The notes beneath the pieces were generated by a model. That model saw only the letters and a program-made list of their open reading frames with translations. It was not told the origin of the DNA and searched no databases. From the NCBI RefSeq assembly GCF_006439015.1, contig NZ_RCZG01000005.1, positions 364,440 to 428,439 of the forward strand: a stretch of 64,000 bases of DNA, written 5' to 3'. Shown in pieces: positions 46,501 through 53,718 of this stretch. Source of the stretch: Mycolicibacterium hodleri (GTDB taxonomy: Bacteria > Actinomycetota > Actinomycetes > Mycobacteriales > Mycobacteriaceae). The position numbers and the translations under genes were made by a program. Position 1 is the stretch's first letter, and every line of letters starts with the position of its first letter.

Positions 46501-46760
46501 TGGGCGAGCGATTTCGTCAGGTTCTTGGCGAACCGGCTTTCGTCGCAGAGCTCTTCGACCAACTCCAGTGAACATGCGTACAGCTTTCGGGATCCGCTGT
46601 AGTCGGCGTAGAACAGCGGCCCGTGCAGCTCGCCGAGGATGTCGACCGGGAGTGCATACGGCCGGCCGACGAGATCCGACAGTGGTGGCAGCGGCCCGGC
46701 TGCGGACGGAACGTTGTCCAGGTCCGGGGCGTGCGAAGGTGCGAAATCAGCCATGACCAT
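43596..46760 (-). CDS. CYP102-type self-sufficient cytochrome P450 : NADPH-P450 reductase
   Basis: The protein is about 1054 aa; the ATGs at 46760 and 46754 are equally possible. The P450 domain (1 to about 460) has 'NETLRLSP' (ExxR) and the haem loop 'FGTGARSCIGRQFAL' (Cys near 402). The FMN domain follows ('LHGSNLGTCRALAKQL'). Then comes the FAD/NADPH part: 'RHYSIASSS', 'VSAGTGVAPFRGFL' and the C-terminal 'RYVEDVWAG', matching P450-BM3 throughout. Fatty-acid hydroxylation is the family activity. The I-helix reads AGQLTTS where BM3 has AGHETTS, so the usual acidic residue is missing. Confidence 0.93.
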   Translation of the reverse strand: MVMADFAPSHAPDLDNVPSAAGPLPPLSDLVGRPYALPVDILGELHGPLFYADYSGSRKLYACSLELVEELCDESRFAKNLTKSLAQVRPLAGDGLFTAYHGEPNWQKAHDVLVPGFSYAGLRNYHGAMLAISGQLVDRWDSCVGQRPVDASTDLQKLAMDTVALAGFGARFDSFSYDGLAPIPRSFTAAFGELGKRETTTEFANEVEYLHGAFDELIEQHRTGASDQLDDLLYVMLGRDSGGEPVLSPENIRNQIMTFLIAGQLTTSELMPNALYNLMHHPAVLSRVQAEVDAVFGADDDYLPTYDDIGKLAYLRQVINETLRLSPPVLSFDRMALVDTAIGGTYPIKQGEAVTVLTGALHRQPEWGDNVELFDPDRFDTVRSAARPGGLFKPFGTGARSCIGRQFALHEATMAIARLTHRYRLIDSQHYVLQFDSERSRRPVGFHLDLIRRTPEERSCAAPQDAAPAPQTPSRATTPLKAGTTLAVLHGSNLGTCRALAKQLAEEASDLGCTTTVRPLDDFAGALPETDAIVIVASSYNGQPTDDARDFFAWLLGGDATLDGAPYFAVLGVGDRNWADTYQAVPKRIDERLTELGARPLVPRASADTSGDLNGTVEEFSTALWATLSEHFGDPDASPVTDTDEPLYDLHPIIGPVTAAIDARFAVVPMTVLDNTGLVGDDAALGQSKRFVRVSLPEGVEYLTGDHLTVLADNPPDLVTTVLELLEIDGELRLSINPRRTSRRLIALDREVSVRELLTHFVELRKPATRSQLRRLAASNPCQPERARLEELAEASDPCALSPLECLLEFRACALTGAELLELLEPMTPRHYSIASSSRLAPGLVALVVSVLDAPARSGHGLYQGVASNHLAAIAPGAQIRARVDGARQAFRAGAEPAMNVILVSAGTGVAPFRGFLGDRLAAKQDGAPFSPALCFFGIRDPDVDYIFRDEFEAAEGEGIVRMRPAFSRAPQGGVRYVQDRIAADGDEVWELLGDPAKDTHVYVCGDGAKMAPAVRQAFIEIYRAHTGDDESQARDWLIGLVESDRYVEDVWAG

Positions 46761-46888
46761 TGGGTTTACCCTGTCCCCAAGGCATCCGCCGCCCGCCCCG
46801 CACTCCATTTCGTCACTGACCCAGCACGCTCCAAGCCCAAGAGATCGTCCATCGGCGAAATTGTCGCACGCGTAATTAAATTGTGTCT

Positions 46889-46900
46889 ACGGTTCACCGT
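46889..46900. promoter_or_regulatory. Short palindrome upstream of the P450
   Basis: ACGGT-TC-ACCGT is a perfect 12-bp palindrome in the gap between the MFS and P450 genes, about 130 bp before the P450 start. An AT-rich stretch (TAATTAAATT) lies next to it on the P450 side and could be part of a promoter. This is weak evidence for an operator. Confidence 0.3.
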
Positions 46901-46980
46901 GTCGCCACATGCTCCACATCGACGCCTCGAGCGTTGTCGTGCGCGATGGTGTCTGTGCACGAGTTCTCCAGGGCGGCCAA

Positions 46981-48507
46981 TTAGGGGCGCCCCGACAGAG
47001 GCGGCGCATCGCGGTCGCGCCGAAACAGCAACAGCACGACGGAGATTGCCGCCAGGGGTATGACCGTCATGATCAGATTCAGCGCATAGGCGGAGTTGAG
47101 CATGCTCGAGGTCGCCTCGGAGATCACCCATGCAGTGCGCTCCGGATCGAGTGTGGCACCACCCGTCGCGTCGCCCGTTGCGCCCAGGATGTCGCCTGCC
47201 TGCCGGGCGCTGATACCCGTACCGGCCAGCTTCGGTTCGGCGTCGCGGATGAAGAACAAGATGCCGAACATCGAGAAGAGCGCTGAACCCAGGCCATAGA
47301 AGGTTCCCCCCACAGACGCCTTCACCGCCGAGACCACGCCGCCGAGATTGGTTGGTGCGCTCGACATCATGACCGTCGCCTGCGGCGTCTGCACGATCGC
47401 GCCGCCAACCGTCGTCAACGCGATCACGGCCCCGACGACGAGGATCGGGGTGTCGATCCTGAAGGACAGCCGCACCAGCAGGCTCACCGCCAACACCGAT
47501 AGGCCCGCCACGACCACGGCGCAGTTGCCGAAGCGCGCAGCGGCCCGGCCGGCACCGAGGGCAGCGAGTGCGGACAGCAGCGTGGCCGGGATGAGTAGCA
47601 GCGCGAACGCCCACGTCGATTGATCGCGGATGAGGATGAGGTAGAAGGTCACCATGATCATCGACCCGCCCTGCACCAGATTGTTCGCAGCGCCCGCGGT
47701 CACCACGGCGTTGAAGCGAGGCGAGCGGAAGATTCGCAGATCCAGCGCCGGATCGTCGCAGCGCAACTCCCACCAGATGAATGCGGCTGCGGCGAGCACC
47801 CCCGTCAGGATCGGTACCACCGCGGCGAGGTTCATCCCGTTTTGCAACACGGAGATGCCGTAGGTCACGCCGATGAGTGCGGTGGCCACCAGCAGCAGGC
47901 CGGGGATGTCGGTCCTGCGGTGCGACCGTCGCGTCTCCGGAACGTAGCGCAGGGTGATCACCAGAACGAGGATCGCGAGGACAGGCGTGACGAGAAAGCC
48001 GCTGCGCCAACCGATGTGCTCGGCCAGCAAGCTGCCCACGGTCGCCGGCACCACCCCGAAGGCGTAGACCGCGGCGAGATACCACGCGATCGCGGCTGCA
48101 CGGCGCTCGGAAGGAAACACGGCGTTCATGATGGCCAGCGACAGGCCGGTCAGGAACGCGAACGCTACCCCGATGCAGGCCCTGGCGATCATCAGCACCG
48201 CCACATTGGGCGCAGCCGCGCCGATGAGTCCGAACACGACCGCACTACACGCGCCGGCGACGAACATCCGCTTCATGCCGTACTTGTCGCCCAGGACGCC
48301 GGCTCCCAACACCGAGGCGGCCAGGGTCAGCGTCGCCAAGGACGACACGAAGATGGTCGTGCCCGGCGAGAACTGGAGACCATTTCGCACGAGGGAGATG
48401 TTGGCCGCGAGGATTCTCAGGTCGCCTACGGCGACCGCGCTGCCAAGGCTCATGGCCACCGTTGTCATGATGGCCGCCAACCCGGTGACCTGCGCCTGCT
48501 GCCTCAC
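46981..48507 (-). CDS. MFS transporter, DHA2 (14-helix) type
   Basis: The 508-aa protein has about 14 membrane helices. The motif 'GVLGDKYGMKRMFVAGA' is the MFS loop 2-3 signature. The helix 5 region 'VPATVGSLLAEHIGWRSGFLV' fits drug:H+ antiporters. It is the upstream neighbour of the P450 on the same strand with a gap of about 220 bp. Export of a P450 product or of an inducer is possible but unproven. The start is GTG. Confidence 0.9.
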   Translation of the reverse strand: MRQQAQVTGLAAIMTTVAMSLGSAVAVGDLRILAANISLVRNGLQFSPGTTIFVSSLATLTLAASVLGAGVLGDKYGMKRMFVAGACSAVVFGLIGAAAPNVAVLMIARACIGVAFAFLTGLSLAIMNAVFPSERRAAAIAWYLAAVYAFGVVPATVGSLLAEHIGWRSGFLVTPVLAILVLVITLRYVPETRRSHRRTDIPGLLLVATALIGVTYGISVLQNGMNLAAVVPILTGVLAAAAFIWWELRCDDPALDLRIFRSPRFNAVVTAGAANNLVQGGSMIMVTFYLILIRDQSTWAFALLLIPATLLSALAALGAGRAAARFGNCAVVVAGLSVLAVSLLVRLSFRIDTPILVVGAVIALTTVGGAIVQTPQATVMMSSAPTNLGGVVSAVKASVGGTFYGLGSALFSMFGILFFIRDAEPKLAGTGISARQAGDILGATGDATGGATLDPERTAWVISEATSSMLNSAYALNLIMTVIPLAAISVVLLLFRRDRDAPPLSGRP

Positions 48508-49022
48508 CAGGCGATGCTAGACCGATAGCGGGTCGCGATCGCCGACTTCACCGGGGAATCCCGTGGAGCGCCAAGCCCGGAGGCCACTCCCAGGAACGCA
48601 AAAATCGGTACCGGATTTTCCTGGGCGAGCGTGGAAGCCAAGTCGTCAGCTTCCCGACGGCAACGGCGAACACGCGGCTGCGACCGAGCCAATGTGACGA
48701 ACGGACGTGATCGTCACACGCAAATCGAAAACCTTTCCACCGCACAAGATCCCAACCGCTCGAGGCGATCTCACCCGTAACAGGGGGGGCCAACTGAGTC
48801 CCATGCAACTATGTGGATGACGCTCGTCCATCATTGTGAGCCTGCTCAACTCTTCCGGCGGCCGTGGGCGTCGTCCGTGTCGGCGGGTGGCGCTAACCGC
48901 CCCGCCCAGGGCAGTGGAGGGGAAGTAACGCGTCGCACTCTCGGGGGGCGGAGGTGCTCGGCGGCATCGACCTTTCGGGGCCGACCGGACTTGGTGCCGT
49001 TAGTCCGAGGCCGCCGCGGGCC
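48508..49022. other. Intergenic stretch with an 8-bp inverted repeat
   Basis: About 515 bp with no convincing gene on either strand. It holds the perfect inverted repeat TGTGACGA-N10-TCGTCACA at 48693-48718, upstream of the MFS gene and downstream of the GNAT gene. The arm start and end (TGTGA / TCACA) recall CRP-type half sites, but the 16-bp gap between them is too long for CRP. It may be an operator for the MFS gene. Confidence 0.45.
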
Positions 49023-49589
49023 TTAGAAACTGAACGCCAAGAAGTGGTACTGCTTGGAGTTGACCTCGAACACGGCCAGAGACTTTGCTCCCAGTTTCGT
49101 GGTGGTGGTGTGCAGCGACCGGGGATTGTCCGCAGCGACAAAGAGCACGCCTAGGTCGAAGCGCTCCCGATAGGCTTCCTGGGTGGCCGCATTGAACGCG
49201 GAATAGACGCCGCGGCCCCGGGCAGCCTCGTCTACGCAGACGGGCCCGCGCAACGCAAAGCGCTTCTGCGCGATTGGCTTTCCCTCGAATTCCAGCGACC
49301 CGGCGAGATCAAGCACCGCCTGGATGATCGGAGACGAGCCCACCTGTGAGCTGGTGGGCGGATCGGTCACGGCGATGAAACCGACGACACTATCGTCATC
49401 GGTCACCGCGACATGCACTCCGGAGGAGTCGACCGCCCAGGTGAACCACTCCTGAGATTGGAGATTGGAGATGAAGCCCTTGGCGCGCTCGGACGGATCG
49501 AGGTTACCGACGTAGTAGCGCGCTTCCAGCGCCATCATGGCGGCAATGTCTCGCCGGGTCGCCAGCCTTATCGCCACATCAGATGTCAT
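49023..49589 (-). CDS. GNAT N-acetyltransferase
   Basis: This 188-aa protein has a GNAT fold with 'IRLATRRDIAAMMALEARYY' at the N-terminus and the acetyl-CoA pyrophosphate-binding loop in 'VDEAARGRGVYSAFNAATQEAY' (R-G-R-G). The acceptor is unknown. It is the last apparently intact chromosomal gene before the tRNA-Pro junction. Confidence 0.82.
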   Translation of the reverse strand: MTSDVAIRLATRRDIAAMMALEARYYVGNLDPSERAKGFISNLQSQEWFTWAVDSSGVHVAVTDDDSVVGFIAVTDPPTSSQVGSSPIIQAVLDLAGSLEFEGKPIAQKRFALRGPVCVDEAARGRGVYSAFNAATQEAYRERFDLGVLFVAADNPRSLHTTTTKLGAKSLAVFEVNSKQYHFLAFSF

Positions 49590-49599
49590 TCACACGTTC

Positions 49600-49908
49600 T
49601 TAGTCGCCACCCCAGAGCAATTTCCCAAAACGGACAACCTGGAGCCTTCGTCGCCGCAGCGGCCAGCTCGTCGCCATGAAGTCACGGACGAGGTCGGCGA
49701 AGCTGTCCGGTTCATTGAGGCGCGGAACATCGCCAGCGCCCACGAACAGCTCGACGCGGCTCCAGGGGATTGACTTCTGCTCACTGATCGCATGCCACGG
49801 CGGGATCATCCGGTCCAGGGAGCCTCAGACGATGAGGGGCGGGATCGGCGCGGCGTCGAGCAGATGGTGAACCGTATTGTCGTCCGCGCTGCCATCCATA
49901 CCCCCGAA
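49600..49908 (-). pseudogene. Alpha/beta-hydrolase C-terminal remnant with an internal stop
   Basis: Reading the minus strand from about 49872 gives 'VHHLLDAAPIPPLIV', then TGA, then 'GSLDRMIPPWHAISEQ' and on to a stop at 49600. In alpha/beta-hydrolases this spot normally reads LIVWGxxDRMIP, so a Trp codon (TGG) appears changed to TGA. The N-terminal two thirds, including the nucleophile elbow, are absent. The frame is open up to an ATG at 49908. It is an eroded gene beside the tRNA-Pro junction. Confidence 0.7.
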
Positions 49909-49915
49909 GGGTCGC

Positions 49916-49953
49916 AAAAAAGGTGGCTTCGGATTTCTCCGAAACCAACCTTT
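49916..49953 (-). terminator. tRNA-type intrinsic terminator
   Basis: On the minus strand a stem (AAAGGTTGGTTTCGG pairing with CCGAAGCCACCTTT, one bulge) is followed by a T run. It begins 19 bp after the tRNA-Pro 3' end. Its presence shows that the low-coordinate side is the original downstream flank of the tRNA gene. Confidence 0.75.
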
Positions 49954-49971
49954 CACCTGCAAGAACTTCGG

Positions 49972-50013
49972 TCGGGCTGACAGGATTCGAACCTGCGACC
50001 CCTTGACCCCCAG
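49972..50013 (-). other. Attachment site: 3' half of tRNA-Pro(GGG)
   Basis: On the minus strand these 42 bases read as tRNA-Pro from the anticodon loop (CTGGGGG) through the 3' anticodon stem (TCAAG), the variable loop, a complete T arm (GCAGG-TTCGAAT-CCTGT) and the 3' acceptor strand (CAGCCCG + A). CCA is not encoded. The D arm and the 5' acceptor strand are absent; unrelated DNA follows from 50014. Integrases often recombine in tRNA 3' halves. Such a half copy marks the end of an integrated element opposite the intact tRNA. Confidence 0.88.
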
Positions 50014-50993
50014 GGAGGCAGATGGTGTGAGCGGGTGTCTTCATGGTCTCGATTCACGCTGGTCAGGCCCATTCAGCGTCTCACCCGTTCACATCCGTCC
50101 AGCCTGTTTCGGCGCGTCTTGGGACACTGGGGGGACAGTGCGTAGCGGACCGTCTTGATGGAACCGCCACAGCCTGTCGCCTTCGACTTCTCTCCATGAA
50201 GACCCTACGAACGTGGTTGCGGTAATCAGATGATGTGTTTGCCAGACCCGCACTAGACCTGCGCGAAACGCTGAACCTGCCATCGCTGGGTTATGAGCCG
50301 GTCAGTCGCGGTCTTGCGGTTACGCCCACGTCGCTAACGTTCAGGTCAGCCGTCAATTTGGCGTCTCGCTTGTCACGCCGTGTCGAAGCGATCGCACCTG
50401 TTGCGCACGGTTTCGTTCACAAATCCGTTCACATCGGTGACCATACGGTTGCGCTGTTTGCTCGGTCGCGACGTCGGCCACACCCAGCCGTAAGTGTCGT
50501 CCGCGCCGCCTAGGCTGCCGACGTGCCAGGCGAGCGACGTTACGACGTACGCGGGATTGCAGCCGTCGGAGAATTTGGAGCGGACGGTGCTCGCGGTGAT
50601 CGGCGGCTGGGAGCTCATGGGTGCGCAGGTCAATTTCAACAGCTTTACCGATGCCGGGCCGGGTACCGAGCGGGCAGGGTCGGCCAAGCTGGCCAAGACG
50701 CTGCGCGAGATGGCCGTCAGCCTATGAATCCGACACCCGCGAGACCAATGGGCTCTACAAACGTGGACCATGCGCGGTGGAAGTCTTCCGAAGAGTCTCA
50801 GTCGATTTGGAGAGCTAGAGCTCCTCCAGGAGAAACCTGGCGTTTGCGAAGGTCCCGGAGAACATGCAGCTTCCGAGCGAGCTACTTGAGCAGGTTCGTC
50901 GGCGCGCACGGGTAACGTCGTCGAGCAATGCTGACGGGAGTCGATTGAATCATATGGCTGCCAGGTCGGTACATCCGATAAGAGGGGGGAAAC
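50014..50993. other. Island leader without a recognised gene
   Basis: About 980 bp between the half tRNA and the OLD gene. Several small open frames exist, but none shows a known family. The best candidate is 50494-50727 (+, 77 codons), whose second half 'TVLAVIGGWELMGAQVNFNSFTDAGPG' looks protein-like; it could be the end of a decayed gene. No integrase or excisionase motif could be found. Confidence 0.5.
50026..50433. repeat. Repeats near the attachment core (candidate integrase arm sites)
   Basis: CGTTCACA occurs at 50086-50093, 50414-50421 and 50426-50433. A related CGCTCACA sits on the other strand within 50026-50037, forming an 11-of-12 inverted pair with 50082-50093. Short repeats like this beside a core site are typical arm-type binding sites of tyrosine integrases. 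The function is inferred from position. Confidence 0.45.
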
Positions 50994-53336
50994 ATGCGGA
51001 TCGGCAAAGTCTGGGTGCGGTTCTACAAATCGTTTAACTTCGACTATGAACTGAAGGCGACACCAAACGCAAAGCGTTTGCCCTGGCAGGAGACCAGTGC
51101 GGGGTGGATGCCGCACATTTCAATCCCACTGGAATCGGACGTCACCGCGATCGTCGGTGCGAACGAATCTGGAAAAACACACTTGCTCGACGCGATAAAC
51201 ATCGTTCTAACGGGTACGGGCCTCGAAAAGCGCGATTTTTGCAGATATTCAAGCCTATTTTCCGTCGAGCAACAATCGCGTCTCTATCCTGAGGTTGGCG
51301 CAACTATGCTACTGAGCGAATCAGATTCAGAAGCAGTTCGTGACCTAGGGATTCCCGTTCGGAACGATGGCAGCATCATCATGCTACGACCCGAACCCGG
51401 TGAAATCGACGTGGTGGGCCGCGACGAAGAACGTGCGCGCCTCAGCAGCAATCAAGCCTCAGGACTGACGGCGCTTCTCCCCTTCCCGCACTGGCTGAAG
51501 ACCACCGTCGCGCTGCCTGACTCCGTGTCTATCACCGCACTGAGCGGCACGGCATCTCGAATTACGAGTCGTGGCCAGCGATTACGCCTGCTTGGACTTT
51601 TGAGCGGGATGGGCACTGAAGATCAACTGGTCAAGAATGCCGGCGCGCTGTTGCAACTCCTAGACGCTCAGGAAGCTTCGTCACCCGGTGATCAACTTGG
51701 CCAGCTACTACTTTCGAAGGTTGCCCGAATCGATACGTCAAGTTTCCAGGAGCTTGAGCAAGCGATCTCGAACGGGCGAGACGGACTTGTCAATGGGCTT
51801 ATACAGGAGATGAACACCTCGATCGCAAGACACTTGAACATTTCACGGTGGTGGACGCAAGATCCAGATTTTCAATTGAGACTGTCGCCTCGCGAGACCG
51901 AACTAGTATTCACTATTCGCGATAGAACTGGCACTGACTACTCATTCACTGAGCGCAGCCGTGGTCTTACCTACTTTCTTAGCTATTACGTGCAGCTGCT
52001 GTCACACGACCGCCCCGTTGACCGCACAGAAGTATTGCTAATGGACGAACCCGACGCATACTTGTCCGCTTCAGGCCAGCAGGATTTGCTGCGCGTGCTT
52101 GAACATCATGCGCGTCCAGATAACTCAGAGCGCCGAGACCAAGTCGTGTATGTAACTCACTCCCCATTTTTGGTGAATCGCAATGCTGGGCATCGAGTGA
52201 GGGTCGTTGACAAGGGCACGCGAGATGAAGGAACACGCTTAGTCAAAGATGCGACGCGAAATCACTACGAACCGCTCCGTACCTCACTCGGTGCCTACGT
52301 CGCTGAAACGGCGTTCATCGGCGGTGAAAATCTGTTCGTTGAGGGCATCGCCGACCAAGTGCTACTGGCAGGAATAAATGCGCGCCTCCTCCGTGCCGGT
52401 GCAGCACCCAGCCGTTGTCTCGATCTCAACCGAGTGACTCTGGTCGCGTGCGGAGCCAACGTTCCCTACATGCTCTATTTGGCGCGTGGTCGTGACCAAA
52501 TCAAGCCCGCCTGCGCTGCCCTTCTTGACAGCGACACTTCTGGAGAGGAGGCAAAGAAGCAGATAAAGCGCGGAGGCGCCCACGGCAAGCCAGCGCTATC
52601 AGACGATCTGGTCGTCATGGTCGCGGATTGGGCAGCGCGCGAGAAAATCTCCGCCGAGCCCGGCGTCGTAATTCGCGAGCCAGAAGACCTTGTTCCTCTG
52701 AGCGTCGCAGTCAACGTAGCTCGACGCTATGCGGAGAACATGGTTGGCGCACCCGAAACCTTGACCAGAACGCTCGAAGTTTCAGCCGTCCGGGAAGCCC
52801 TGGCAGAGGCGCAAGGCAGCCTCTGGGACGCCCTTGCCGCGACCTTCCGCTCGATCTTCGAAACCGACATGAACAAGGCCGGTTTCGCGAAAGAACTGGT
52901 AGCCCTGTTAGACGAGACGGAAACTGCATCGAGCCGTCCACCCGGCGTACCCGCGCTCGACGCGAACTTCGCTAACCTGCTGGAGCACCTCGCCAAGACT
53001 TTGAGCATGGCTCGCGAACGAGAAACCGAACGGCAGCGAGATCACAGGCTGGAACGAATCATCGACGCTTTCGTCTGCGATCACCCGACCGGGTGTGTCA
53101 GGGATACCGCTGCGAGCACTCTGCTTCGTATCGACGCAGCTGCTGACGACAGCACATCAGGTGACGTGCTACGCGCCGAAACTTCACGCCTTCGTCGAGA
53201 CTTCAAACTCGCGGTCGACCCCCTCCATAACATCGATGAATACACCGACTTCCTCCAACGATTAAAGAGCCTGCGATTAATTGAGCGCCTTGACAATCAG
53301 GGGTTGATCGAGCCTGCCCCGAGGCCCCGTCCGTAG
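50994..53336 (+). CDS. OLD-family ATP-dependent nuclease (stand-alone)
   Basis: The 780-aa protein has an SMC/ABC-type ATPase split around a helical insert: Walker A 'VGANESGKT' (55-62), a signature-like 'TERSRGLTYFLSYY', Walker B 'EVLLMDEPDAYL' (about 348) and the switch His in 'VYVTHSPFLV'. A TOPRIM nuclease domain follows, with Glu in 'ENLFVEGIADQVLL' (about 446) and 'LLDSDTSG' (about 509). The last 200 residues are helical with charged repeats. OLD nucleases cut DNA and act in phage defence. No helicase gene is paired with it in the same direction. Strong ribosome site AGAGGGGGG. Confidence 0.85.
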   Translation: MRIGKVWVRFYKSFNFDYELKATPNAKRLPWQETSAGWMPHISIPLESDVTAIVGANESGKTHLLDAINIVLTGTGLEKRDFCRYSSLFSVEQQSRLYPEVGATMLLSESDSEAVRDLGIPVRNDGSIIMLRPEPGEIDVVGRDEERARLSSNQASGLTALLPFPHWLKTTVALPDSVSITALSGTASRITSRGQRLRLLGLLSGMGTEDQLVKNAGALLQLLDAQEASSPGDQLGQLLLSKVARIDTSSFQELEQAISNGRDGLVNGLIQEMNTSIARHLNISRWWTQDPDFQLRLSPRETELVFTIRDRTGTDYSFTERSRGLTYFLSYYVQLLSHDRPVDRTEVLLMDEPDAYLSASGQQDLLRVLEHHARPDNSERRDQVVYVTHSPFLVNRNAGHRVRVVDKGTRDEGTRLVKDATRNHYEPLRTSLGAYVAETAFIGGENLFVEGIADQVLLAGINARLLRAGAAPSRCLDLNRVTLVACGANVPYMLYLARGRDQIKPACAALLDSDTSGEEAKKQIKRGGAHGKPALSDDLVVMVADWAAREKISAEPGVVIREPEDLVPLSVAVNVARRYAENMVGAPETLTRTLEVSAVREALAEAQGSLWDALAATFRSIFETDMNKAGFAKELVALLDETETASSRPPGVPALDANFANLLEHLAKTLSMARERETERQRDHRLERIIDAFVCDHPTGCVRDTAASTLLRIDAAADDSTSGDVLRAETSRLRRDFKLAVDPLHNIDEYTDFLQRLKSLRLIERLDNQGLIEPAPRPRP

Positions 53337-53718
53337 CCAGGGTCGCTCACTTGACTTGTACGGGTTCAGGACATCTTTGACCGGTTGTCATCGGGACATG
53401 GTTGCCCGGAAACCTTTACCTGTAACGGTTTCGCGGTGCGTAATCCAGAGCTCCCTGAGTCAGATTCCGATGTCGCCTCGCGCGTCACTGTTGAGATCCG
53501 ACTGCGCGTCTCGGCTTCACAATTCAGTTGCGTCCAGTTCGCCTACGCCCCTCGGACCCTCCCGGGAATAGAATCGGACCGTCTTGATCAGAACGGGCCC
53601 TGCCATCGCCGTCCACACCCGTCTTGACAATCGAGAGCGGGCTAACGGCGGACAAACACTTCGTCTAATCATGATCGCCCGCTTCTTCGACGCCATGCGC
53701 GTGGCAGTTTGTTGCTGC
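53337..53718. other. Convergent gap, possible IS remnant
   Basis: The 382 bp between the OLD gene and gajB contain no convincing gene. Near the left end the motif GGACAT appears twice (within 53368-53402, 'GTTCAGGACATCTTTGACC' and 'CATCGGGACATGG'). This resembles terminal sequences of IS481-type elements in mycobacteria, but no transposase is present. Treat it as a hint only. Confidence 0.3.

Noticed and set aside
48693..48718. CRP-binding site
   Set aside because: The half sites TGTGA and TCACA are 16 bp apart instead of 6.
49972..50013. Intact tRNA-Pro gene
   Set aside because: Only the part from the anticodon loop to the 3' end is present; the D arm and 5' acceptor strand are absent.
50994..53336. 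A second GajA with gajB missing
   Set aside because: It is 200 residues longer than GajA, has a different C-terminus and is not followed by a helicase on its strand.
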